This document shows positions 23,701-29,963 of a DNA stretch of 46,838 nucleotides, piece after piece. The position numbers and the translations under genes are program-made. This DNA comes from Fimimonas sp963619835 (lineage in GTDB: Bacteria; Bacillota; Clostridia; Christensenellales; CAG-314), in assembly GCA_963619835.1 (NCBI GenBank), contig CAVEYD010000008.1, positions 1 to 46,838 of the forward strand. Direction: 5' to 3'. Each line of letters starts with the position of its first letter. The stretch's first letter is position 1. A model generated the notes under the pieces. The model ran no database searches, was not told where the DNA came from, and was given only the letters and a program-made list of their open reading frames with translations.

Positions 23701-25061
23701 GCAAGTTCAATCGTATTTGATGATGCAGCTGCTGCGGTGTTAATAATATTTTTTCCCGATGTTCCGCTAATATACTTGCCGTTTATATAGATTGAATAAG
23801 ATCCGTCTTCCATTTTTGCAATTGTGGCAACGGTAAATTCATCTGTGGTTGTTTCCGTAATGGTTTTGTTTCCGTCAACTTCTACAATTGTTCCGGCAAC
23901 GTAGTTGCTTGCAGCATCCACACCGGTAAAGACAGAAGCTGTTGCTTCACTTTCGTAAACAATAATGTATTCTCCGCTCCAATCGGTGGGGGCAGTTGTA
24001 ACTTTGTCAAAACGTCTTACAATGGGTTGTTCTTTTCCGCAAACGGAACAAATGCCATTAACATAGTTGTGTTCGCCGGTAGCTTTGATTGTTTGCTTTT
24101 CAGTCGCAGAACAAACAGAACATGTGCGAGTTTGTTCACCGTCGGAACAATTTGCTTCCTTAGTTACTGTCCAATCGCTCCAATTGTGGTCGGTTGTTTC
24201 AATTGCTTCTTCCTTTGTTTGTTTACAAAGTGTACAAGTGTACGTTTTTACTCCCTTTGTACTGCACGTTGCGGGGGTTGTTTCTGTACCTTCATCCCAA
24301 GAGTGACCTGTGGCAGGGGCAATAACATCGGCTTCGGCAAGTTGGTTTGTGCAAGCTTCGTCCGAGAAATATCCGTTGCAACCGTTTTCCGTTGTGCAGT
24401 GATAACAGTCCTTAAGTATTCCGCTCTTTTCGCAGGTTGCAGCAACAGCTTCAAGGTGTTCCTTTGATGCATGGGTGCAAGCAGAAGCTTCTACCTTTTT
24501 GTAAATGGAAANNNNNNNNNNNNNNNNNNNNNNNNNNNNNNNNNNNNNNNNNNNNNNNNNNNNNNNNNNNNNNNNNNNNNNNNNNNNNNNNNNNNNNNNN
24601 NNNNNNNNNNNNNNNNNNNNNNNNNNNNNNNNNNNNNNNNNNNNNNNNNNNNNNNNNNNNNNNNNNNNNNNNNNNNNNNNNNNNNNNNNNNNNNNNNNNN
24701 NNNNNNNNNNNNNNNNNNNNNNNNNGCCAACATTAAAGGCAAACGTTCCGGATGTTACTCCGCTTTCAAGTGTAATTATTTGCACTTCGCTTCCGGGAAC
24801 AATGGTGTTGTTTGTTGTATCTTTTGTGACCGCTGTCGTTCCACGATTGTTACTATTCTGTGTTGTTGACAGTGCAACGTTAGAAGCTGAAGCTACAATG
24901 ATAATCGAATCTCCGGCTTTAAGTTCGGAAACATCAGTTACAAGCTTGTAGGTGTCGCCTTCCGCTTTGGCGGTTTGCATTGGCAACACTGCCGAAAAGA
25001 CGGCAAGCATAAGTACACTTGCAAGAACTATGCAGAGCACAATTTTGTTTGTTTTTGTCAT
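20742..25061 (-). CDS. giant secreted Cys-module surface protein (gap inside)
   Basis: About 1439 residues, with about 72 hidden by the N run. A signal peptide is likely cut after AKA, near residue 33. Two related beta-rich domains follow, one before the gap (about 36-112, LVTDVSELKAGDSIIIV) and one after (plus-strand 23600-24020), then an OB-fold-like domain (about 23050-23370) with TLTGKIVKIDEAY. From about 20830 to 23050 there are some twenty 35-45-residue modules of the form ATCTEDGNIEYWTCSVC. The end IPATGKTGC plus a hydrophobic helix and KRSKKQ suggests sortase or membrane anchoring. Two modules are near-identical at DNA level. The function is unknown: adhesion, polymer binding or metal/redox roles of the CxxC pairs are guesses. 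The frame agrees on both sides of the gap, but the gap length is unverified. Confidence 0.8.
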   Translation of the reverse strand: MTKTNKIVLCIVLASVLMLAVFSAVLPMQTAKAEGDTYKLVTDVSELKAGDSIIIVASASNVALSTTQNSNNRGTTAVTKDTTNNTIVPGSEVQIITLESGVTSGTFAFNVGXXXXXXXXXXXXXXXXXXXXXXXXXXXXXXXXXXXXXXXXXXXXXXXXXXXXXXXXXXXXXXXXXXXXXXXXSIYKKVEASACTHASKEHLEAVAATCEKSGILKDCYHCTTENGCNGYFSDEACTNQLAEADVIAPATGHSWDEGTETTPATCSTKGVKTYTCTLCKQTKEEAIETTDHNWSDWTVTKEANCSDGEQTRTCSVCSATEKQTIKATGEHNYVNGICSVCGKEQPIVRRFDKVTTAPTDWSGEYIIVYESEATASVFTGVDAASNYVAGTIVEVDGNKTITETTTDEFTVATIAKMEDGSYSIYINGKYISGTSGKNIINTAAAASSNTIELATDGSATITSNTSVLRFYTGSGARFRYYKSDSYTKQEAIYLYKRYVNTTCAHTNKKTEADVVATCMASGKVDVWTCIDCGYVSEGTEVAKLEHSYTGTDGKCVNGCDCTKEVNDLLDEIFALTTGSFLSESDGTNRTITLTGKIVKIDEAYSAKYNNITVTMQVGNWATRQIQCYRMLYGKNRAVGDTLTVYGAVQNNAGTYRFASGATPNHLVDKAVKTDYKAHTCTEDGNIEYWTCPDCGKNFSDAALTTEVKSTVISHGHAVPLVAVAKKDPTCSEEGTEAYWYCSACNQKFSDAEGLTAIANAVTIEKIPHTYDGGKVELEPACTTAGRTRYTCTVCNYSYTKDIAAKGHTTTHTEEKDASCTEDGNFEYWTCSVCKKIYSDSAYTEEVTLADVTVEKYNHEGKTHTEAAEAKCGVAGTKEYWYCNLCKKYFTNEECTNSVEKETLVVAALEHVWDEGTVDTAPTCTDIGLKVYHCTRTGCDGQDVKEIEALGHDYTVGEAVWNLTGELSCTKTKTCSHDASHVVTETATIENGKLEKKVTQALSCKNDEVSTLKATFTDAELGSETKENVATANATGAHVYGTFVEVVKAATCTEAGQEKYKCNGCDETTTKDTSALGHDMDEGKITTKATCTTDGVKTFSCKREGCNHTTTETVTKTGHNFGEWTVTTPATCVAKGVETRTCSNEGCTESETREIAALGHKNVAKTEKKDATCVEDGNIEYWTCGVCNKNYLDSSCTEEATNVVVEKLNHKDKVHHNAVAAKCEAEGNVEYWSCASCNKNYSDEACTKVVEKIVVVALGHDMDEGKITTKATCTTDGVKTFSCNREGCDHTTTEVVTKTGHNFGEWTVTTPATCTAKGVETRTCSNEGCTESETREIAMVSHSYDNNFACKDKTCTVCGNVEKATAEHKWNDGVVEKEPSAKEEGKKAHTCEVCGEVKYETIPATGKTGCKSVVSTSAVATLIIGLGLAVSVVVKRSKKQ
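21052..21296. repeat. 245-bp direct repeat, copy 1
   Basis: This copy matches 21598-21842 almost base for base, offset 546 bp (182 codons), inside the giant surface-protein gene. It encodes the module pair ending TRTCSNEGCTESETREIA plus the preceding KTFSC module. It is a recent internal duplication and a recombination hot spot. Confidence 0.85.
21598..21842. repeat. 245-bp direct repeat, copy 2
   Basis: Partner of 21052-21296. Differences are mostly synonymous third-position changes, for example CCTTCG against CCCTCG near the start. Between the copies lie two further, more divergent modules. Confidence 0.85.
24512..24725. other. assembly gap (214 N)
   Basis: An unbroken run of N within the giant surface-protein gene. 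Flanking sequence is coding on both sides in one frame. The missing part should hold the rest of the first beta-rich domain. Confidence 0.99.
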
Positions 25062-25132
25062 TTTTTCTCTTCTTCCTTTTTTGTAATTTGTTTGCAGATG
25101 GCTTCCTTACTTCCAATGCAAACATAAATATA

Positions 25133-25165
25133 TAAAAAACCGCAAAAGATTACCCTTTGCGGTTT
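25133..25165 (-). terminator. intrinsic terminator in the giant-gene leader
   Basis: On the minus strand AAACCGCAAA (25165-25156) pairs with TTTGCGGTTT (25146-25137), 9-base loop, followed by TTTTTTATATATTT. It sits about 75 bases upstream of the ATG at 25061 and downstream of a promoter. It either attenuates that gene or ends read-through from the ABC genes at 25411 and beyond. Confidence 0.85.
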
Positions 25166-25248
25166 GATACAATATTAGTAGACACAAAAGTGTAGCAAAC
25201 TGTGTTGCTTACAGAAACAGCTTTGGTTGTTGTGCCAAGTTTGACCAC
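25150..25248 (-). CDS. possible upstream ORF (32 codons) overlapping the terminator
   Basis: GTG 25248 follows AAAGGGGA (25264-25257) at 8 bases and opens a 32-codon frame (VVKLGTTTKAV..., ending VSNRKG) that stops with TAA in the loop of the terminator. Its last codons form the 5' arm of that hairpin. A ribosome finishing this frame would stop the hairpin from folding. Composition is Thr-, Val- and Ser-rich with no codon run, so no sensed amino acid is apparent. It may be a regulatory uORF or a chance frame. The 349-bp gap 25062-25410 holds only this leader, its promoter and the terminator. Confidence 0.4.
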   Translation of the reverse strand: MVKLGTTTKAVSVSNTVCYTFVSTNIVSNRKG

Positions 25249-25283
25249 TTTTGAATTCCCCTTTGATTTTGTTTAACAGTACT

Positions 25284-25312
25284 ATTATATATAATATAGA
25301 AAGCAAAATCAA
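25284..25312 (-). promoter_or_regulatory. promoter of the giant surface-protein gene
   Basis: TTGATT (25307-25312), 17-base spacer, perfect TATAAT (25284-25289), minus strand. It gives a leader of about 215 nt. Confidence 0.7.
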
Positions 25313-25410
25313 GCAGATTTGAAAAATTTTTAAGTCAATTTACAATTATTTTACAATGCTTTTCAACGAGATACTATCTTTGCAACAAGCATTTACACAA
25401 ACACAAACTA

Positions 25411-27375
25411 TCACGACAACTCAAACATGCCGGTGTAAAGTTGGTAGTACTTGCCACGTTGAGCAATTAAGTCTTCGTGGTTGCCACGTTCGATAATTTT
25501 GCCGTGTTCCAAAACCATGATGGCATCGGAATTGCGAACAGTTGACAGGCGGTGAGCAATTACAAACGTTGTGCGACCTTCCATAAGGGCATCCATACCC
25601 TTTTCGATGAGCCATTCGGTACGAGTGTCGATACTGCTTGTTGCTTCGTCCAAGATAAGTACAGGGGGATCGGCAACGGCTGCACGAGCAATTGCTATAA
25701 GTTGGCGCTGTCCTTGAGACAAGTTTTCACCGTCACGAGTTAGCATTGTTTGATAGCCTTGCGGTAAGTGTTTGATAAATTGATGGGCGTTTGCCGATTT
25801 TGCGGCACTGATACATTCTTCGTCGGTGGCATCAAGACGGCCGTAACGAATGTTGTCCATAACGGTACCGGTAAACAAGTGCGTATCTTGCAAAACCATA
25901 CCGAGCGAACGACGCAAATCGGCTTTTTTGATTTTGTTGATATTTATTCCGTCGTAACGAATTTTACCGTCCGGAACGTCGTAAAAACGATTGATTAAGT
26001 TTGTGATGGTTGTTTTACCTGCACCGGTTGAGCCGACAAAAGCAATTTTCTGTCCCGGATGAGCATACAACGAAACATCGTACAAAACTGTTTTTTCCGC
26101 TTCGTAACCAAAAGTTACGTCTTCAAACACAACGTCACCTTTAAGTTCGGTGTAGGTTGTTTCGCCTTCGTGATGGGGATGTTTCCAAGCCCAATGCCCT
26201 GTGCGAGTTTCACTTTCGGTAATGTTGCCGTCTGCATCGATATTTGCGTTGACAAGTGTAACATAGCCGTCATCAACCTCTGCAGGTGTATCGAGCAAGG
26301 CAAACACACGTTCGCCGCCGGCAACTGCCATAAACAAAAGATTTATTTGTTGCGATACTTGTTGAATAGGCATGATTACCTTACGAATATATAGCAAAAA
26401 TGCCGCTACAACTCCTACGTAACCAAGGGGATTTTGGGAATGAAGTGCAATTACCGCACCCAAAATAGCAACTCCTGCATAGAAAAAGTGCGATGTGTTG
26501 CCAACAATTGGCCCCATCATGTTGGCATAGCCGTTTGCCTTTGCGGAAACTTGTTGCCAATAATCGTTTATTTGATCAAAGCCGGCAATTGTTTTTTCTT
26601 CGTGGTTGAACACTTTTACGACTTTTTGTCCTTCGGTCATTTCTTCAATGTAGCCATTTAGCTTGCCGACTGCCGATTGTTGTGCGACAAAGTTGTTTTT
26701 AGATTTTCCACCAACACCTTTGACAAGCAAAAACATTACTATAATCATGCCAATCATCACTAATGACAACTGCCAAGACATGATAAACATTACAACAAAA
26801 ATGCCTACAAGTGTAAAGAAACTGCTTATCATTTGAGGTACACAACGAGCAAGAAATTCGTTGATCATATCTATATCGTTGGTGTAGCGAGACATCAATT
26901 CGCCGTGCGTGGTTGTGTCGAAAACTCTTATTGGCAACTTTTGCATGTGCGCAAACAATTGGTCACGCATGGTTTTCATTGTGGATGTAGAAATTTGAAC
27001 AAGCAATCTGTTGTAAGCATAGTTTGCAAGCATGTTTATTACATACACTGCAGCAATTGCGCCAACCATTATGCCAAGATAAGTAATTTTGTTTTGAGTG
27101 ATTTGTTCGGCCGTCATGCCTGCCGTAGGAATTGCAAGATTGTCCAATGCTTGTATGCCCGTAAGCGATTCGGAATAGCCTACACCTGTTGCAAGTCCGG
27201 TAAGAGTGGGCGACAAAATGTAAGTTCCGGCAATGTTGGCAAGCGATGCTGCCAAAATAAGACATATTACGCAAATCATTCTGCCGGTAAACGGCTTTAA
27301 GTAACTTAAAATACGAAAAGTTATTCCCTTTATGTTCTTTGGGCGAATAGCTGCCGCATATTTATTTTTAGGCAT
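25411..27375 (-). CDS. heterodimeric ABC exporter, catalytic subunit (second system)
   Basis: 654 residues from the ATG at 27375, which follows GGGGGTGA; an upstream in-frame ATG at 27399 is less well placed. There are six membrane helices (about 30-340), then a roughly 45-residue polar insertion before the ATPase (DADGNITESETRTG then HWAWKHPHHEGE), typical of the larger half of Bacillota EfrCD/LmrCD-like pairs. Walker A GSTGAGKTT, Q-loop MVLQDTHLFTG, signature NLSQGQRQ (Gln in place of Gly), Walker B LILDEATS with the catalytic Glu, H-loop IAHRLS. It overlaps the upstream partner by 8 bases. Confidence 0.92.
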   Translation of the reverse strand: MPKNKYAAAIRPKNIKGITFRILSYLKPFTGRMICVICLILAASLANIAGTYILSPTLTGLATGVGYSESLTGIQALDNLAIPTAGMTAEQITQNKITYLGIMVGAIAAVYVINMLANYAYNRLLVQISTSTMKTMRDQLFAHMQKLPIRVFDTTTHGELMSRYTNDIDMINEFLARCVPQMISSFFTLVGIFVVMFIMSWQLSLVMIGMIIVMFLLVKGVGGKSKNNFVAQQSAVGKLNGYIEEMTEGQKVVKVFNHEEKTIAGFDQINDYWQQVSAKANGYANMMGPIVGNTSHFFYAGVAILGAVIALHSQNPLGYVGVVAAFLLYIRKVIMPIQQVSQQINLLFMAVAGGERVFALLDTPAEVDDGYVTLVNANIDADGNITESETRTGHWAWKHPHHEGETTYTELKGDVVFEDVTFGYEAEKTVLYDVSLYAHPGQKIAFVGSTGAGKTTITNLINRFYDVPDGKIRYDGININKIKKADLRRSLGMVLQDTHLFTGTVMDNIRYGRLDATDEECISAAKSANAHQFIKHLPQGYQTMLTRDGENLSQGQRQLIAIARAAVADPPVLILDEATSSIDTRTEWLIEKGMDALMEGRTTFVIAHRLSTVRNSDAIMVLEHGKIIERGNHEDLIAQRGKYYQLYTGMFELS

Positions 27376-29215
27376 TGACGTCACCCCCTTTTTCGGCATC
27401 GTCCGTTCCCTTTTGTTGCGAACGATAAACTTCTTGATAGATAGAACATGTTTTCATCAATTGTTCGTGATTGCCTATTGCGTTTATCTTGCCGTCGTCA
27501 AGTACGATTATTTTGTCGCAACCTTCAATCGAAGCAACACGTTGTGCAATTATTATTGTTGTCATGTTTTTGTCAAGTTGCTTTAGTCCCGCACGAATAC
27601 GTGCATCGGTTGCGGTGTCTACCGCACTTGTCGAGTCGTCCAAAATCATTATCTTGGGCTTTTTAAGAAGAGCACGAGCAATGCAAAGACGTTGTTTTTG
27701 TCCGCCTGAAACGTTTACACCACCTTGTCCGAGATCGGTTTGGTAACCATCGGGGAAAGACATGATAAATTCATCCGCACAAGCAGCATCACATGCTTGA
27801 CGTATTTCTTCATCGGTTGCGTTTTCGTTGCCCCAAAGCAAATTTTCCTTAATAGTTCCGCTAAACAAAACGTTCTTTTGCAAAACCATTGAAACACCTT
27901 CACGAAGGTTGAACAGCGAATATTCTTTTACGTTGTGTCCACCTACGATAACAGCACCGTTTAACACATCGTAAAAACGCGGAATAAGTTGCACAAGACT
28001 GCTTTTGCCGTCGCCCGTTCCACCGATAATTCCTACCGTTTCGCCCGAGTTGATTGTAATGTTGATATCTTCGAGCGTAAGATTTTCGGCATTGTTGGAA
28101 TACGAAAAATCTACGTGATCAAAAACGATTGAGCCGTCTTCTACTTGAATGTCGCTATCTGTACCGACAATGTCCGGTTCGGTTTGCAACACTTCGTAAA
28201 TACGATCGAGCGATGCACGTGACAAAACAAGTTGGACGGAAATAAAGCAAATCATCATTACGGCTGAAAGAATTTGCGAACAGTAACTCATCATTGCGGT
28301 AAGAGTACCGGATCCGCTTGTTCCCCTTGCGATATCTGCTCCGCCAATAAGTAGCAATGCAACAATCGATCCGTACACAACAACACCGGTAAGAGGATTC
28401 ATAAGTGTCATTATTTTTTCGGCACGGAACTGCGCCTTGCGTACTTCTTCGGTTGCAGCACGATACTTTTCTTCTTCGTAGTCTTCTCTTACAAACGCTT
28501 TAACAACTCTTATTGCAACCAAGTCTTCTTGTACGGAAGCATTCATTTCGTCGTACTTGTGCAACATTTTTGTAAACAACGGATGCACCTTTACAGACAA
28601 AATTCCCATAACAAGTCCCAAAGCAGGTACTGCAAGCATAAACACCCAAGCCAAATCCGGCGAGGTGATAAATGCCATTATCATACTAAAAATTAACATT
28701 GCCGGAGCACGAATTACAGTACGAATAATCATCATAAATGCTTGTTGAGCATTGTTTACGTCGGTTGTCGAACGAGTTACAAGGCTTGCCGTTGAAAATT
28801 TGTCCACGTTGGAAAATGAGAAAGATTGAATCTTTTCAAATATCTTTTTGCGTAGATTTTTTGAAAATCCTGCACCGGCTTCGGCACAAAATTTACCGGC
28901 AAGCGAGCCGAAAGTTAACGACACTACTGCCGAAACAATCATCAAAACTCCGTAAAACACAACAACGTTTACAAGTTGCGTGTTTAAAACCGGTTGCCCT
29001 ATAGAAATTGTTTCGAACTGCCAAGTATCGTAAGAAAGATAAGTTATTGCTTCCTTCAACACCCCACCATTGCCGAAAACTTCCATCGAGTTTAGTATGT
29101 TTGACATGAACGTAGGCAAAATAACTTCCAATGCCGTTTCACACAAAACAAACAGGATGGTCAAAATCGACTGTTTTTCATATCCTTTTGCATGACTTAA
29201 TAGTTTTGTTATCAT
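27368..29215 (-). CDS. heterodimeric ABC exporter, subunit with degenerate ATP site (second system)
   Basis: 615 residues. Six helices (about 15-315), with an enlarged first extracytoplasmic loop (about 45-80). Walker A GGTGDGKSS, Q-loop MVLQKNVLFSG, signature NVSGGQKQR, Walker B IMILDDSTS with Asp for the catalytic Glu, and IAQRVA with Gln for the H-loop His. This is the non-hydrolysing half. It sits 69 bp downstream of the marR-type gene on the same strand, so the exporter is probably under that regulator. AAAGGAAAAGG precedes the ATG. Confidence 0.92.
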   Translation of the reverse strand: MITKLLSHAKGYEKQSILTILFVLCETALEVILPTFMSNILNSMEVFGNGGVLKEAITYLSYDTWQFETISIGQPVLNTQLVNVVVFYGVLMIVSAVVSLTFGSLAGKFCAEAGAGFSKNLRKKIFEKIQSFSFSNVDKFSTASLVTRSTTDVNNAQQAFMMIIRTVIRAPAMLIFSMIMAFITSPDLAWVFMLAVPALGLVMGILSVKVHPLFTKMLHKYDEMNASVQEDLVAIRVVKAFVREDYEEEKYRAATEEVRKAQFRAEKIMTLMNPLTGVVVYGSIVALLLIGGADIARGTSGSGTLTAMMSYCSQILSAVMMICFISVQLVLSRASLDRIYEVLQTEPDIVGTDSDIQVEDGSIVFDHVDFSYSNNAENLTLEDINITINSGETVGIIGGTGDGKSSLVQLIPRFYDVLNGAVIVGGHNVKEYSLFNLREGVSMVLQKNVLFSGTIKENLLWGNENATDEEIRQACDAACADEFIMSFPDGYQTDLGQGGVNVSGGQKQRLCIARALLKKPKIMILDDSTSAVDTATDARIRAGLKQLDKNMTTIIIAQRVASIEGCDKIIVLDDGKINAIGNHEQLMKTCSIYQEVYRSQQKGTDDAEKGGDVNA

Positions 29216-29284
29216 TTTATCCTTTTCCTTTCTTCTCTCATGAGATTGTATCTATATGCTCCGCAAAAGCGGTTGTTTTTATTT

Positions 29285-29767
29285 TTATTTGTCCAACTTT
29301 TCTTCACAACAATTACATTTACATTCGGCTGAAAAGTCTTTCCCTTCGTTTAAGTTGTCAATGATTTTCTTTAAGTAGGACAAAAATATTTCTTTGTCTT
29401 CCAATGAAAACCCTTGAAGCATCTTTTCGTCTGTCCTGTCCATTTGATTTCGTAATTGCGACGAAACTTCTTGAGCCTTTTGTGTTGCTTTTACAATTTT
29501 GTTGCGCTTATCTTTTTGACAAATTTCGGTTGTGATGTAACCGTTTTGTTCAAGCCGGCACACAAGTCCTACAACAGTAGGATGCGAAACTCTCAAAAAG
29601 TCTTCAATTTGCTTTTGAGTACACTCTCCTCCGTTAAGTTGAATAAACCTAAGTGTTCTTACCTGAGATAAGGTTAAATCGTATTTTTTTAAGTTTGCAT
29701 CTGCAAGACACCTAATACGATCACATGTGTATTTAAGTGTTCCGCCTATGGTGTGATTACTAATCAT
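29285..29767 (-). CDS. MarR-family regulator with Cys-rich tail
   Basis: 160 residues. The winged helix-turn-helix is at about 35-105, with the recognition segment RVSHPTVVGLVCRLEQNGYI and wing KDKRNKIV. Helices before and after it serve dimerisation. The C-terminus carries ECKCNCCEE (Cys149, 151, 153, 154), not usual for MarR, which suggests a metal or thiol-reactive sensor. It is the first gene before the ABC exporter pair, and its own promoter contains a palindrome, pointing to autoregulation. The likely role is derepressing the exporter in response to a toxic ligand, metal or oxidant (inference). Confidence 0.88.
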   Translation of the reverse strand: MISNHTIGGTLKYTCDRIRCLADANLKKYDLTLSQVRTLRFIQLNGGECTQKQIEDFLRVSHPTVVGLVCRLEQNGYITTEICQKDKRNKIVKATQKAQEVSSQLRNQMDRTDEKMLQGFSLEDKEIFLSYLKKIIDNLNEGKDFSAECKCNCCEEKLDK

Positions 29768-29787
29768 TTTTCCGTCACCTTTTAAAG

Positions 29788-29831
29788 TGTAGCATGCTAC
29801 ATATTATAATCAAACCATTTTTTAATGTCAA
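29788..29831 (-). promoter_or_regulatory. marR-exporter promoter with palindromic operator
   Basis: On the minus strand a consensus promoter TTGACA (29826-29831), 17-base spacer, TATAAT (29803-29808). The perfect 14-bp palindrome TGTAGCATGCTACA (29788-29801) starts 1 base past the -10 box and covers the expected transcription start, so a bound dimer would block initiation. Confidence 0.85.
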
Positions 29832-29918
29832 CAAATTTTAAGCATGTTTTCTTTCAGTTTTCTTTAATTTTCACGATGAAATGTTTTTTGAAAAACTCCA
29901 CCATTTTTCGCAAAAAAT

Positions 29919-29951
29919 AAAAAAGGCACTTTTTTTCAAAGCACCTTTTTT
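29919..29951 (-). terminator. dnaE terminator
   Basis: AAAAAAGG (29919-29926) pairs with CCTTTTTT (29944-29951), with an inner CTTT/AAAG stem. It lies 13 bases past the dnaE stop with a T run on the minus strand. Confidence 0.75.
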
Positions 29952-29963
29952 GTTTTGATTACA

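Noticed and set aside
25150..25270. Riboswitch (for example c-di-GMP class I) before the giant surface-protein gene
   Set aside because: The conserved core elements of known classes could not be found. Only the terminator and a uORF are supported.
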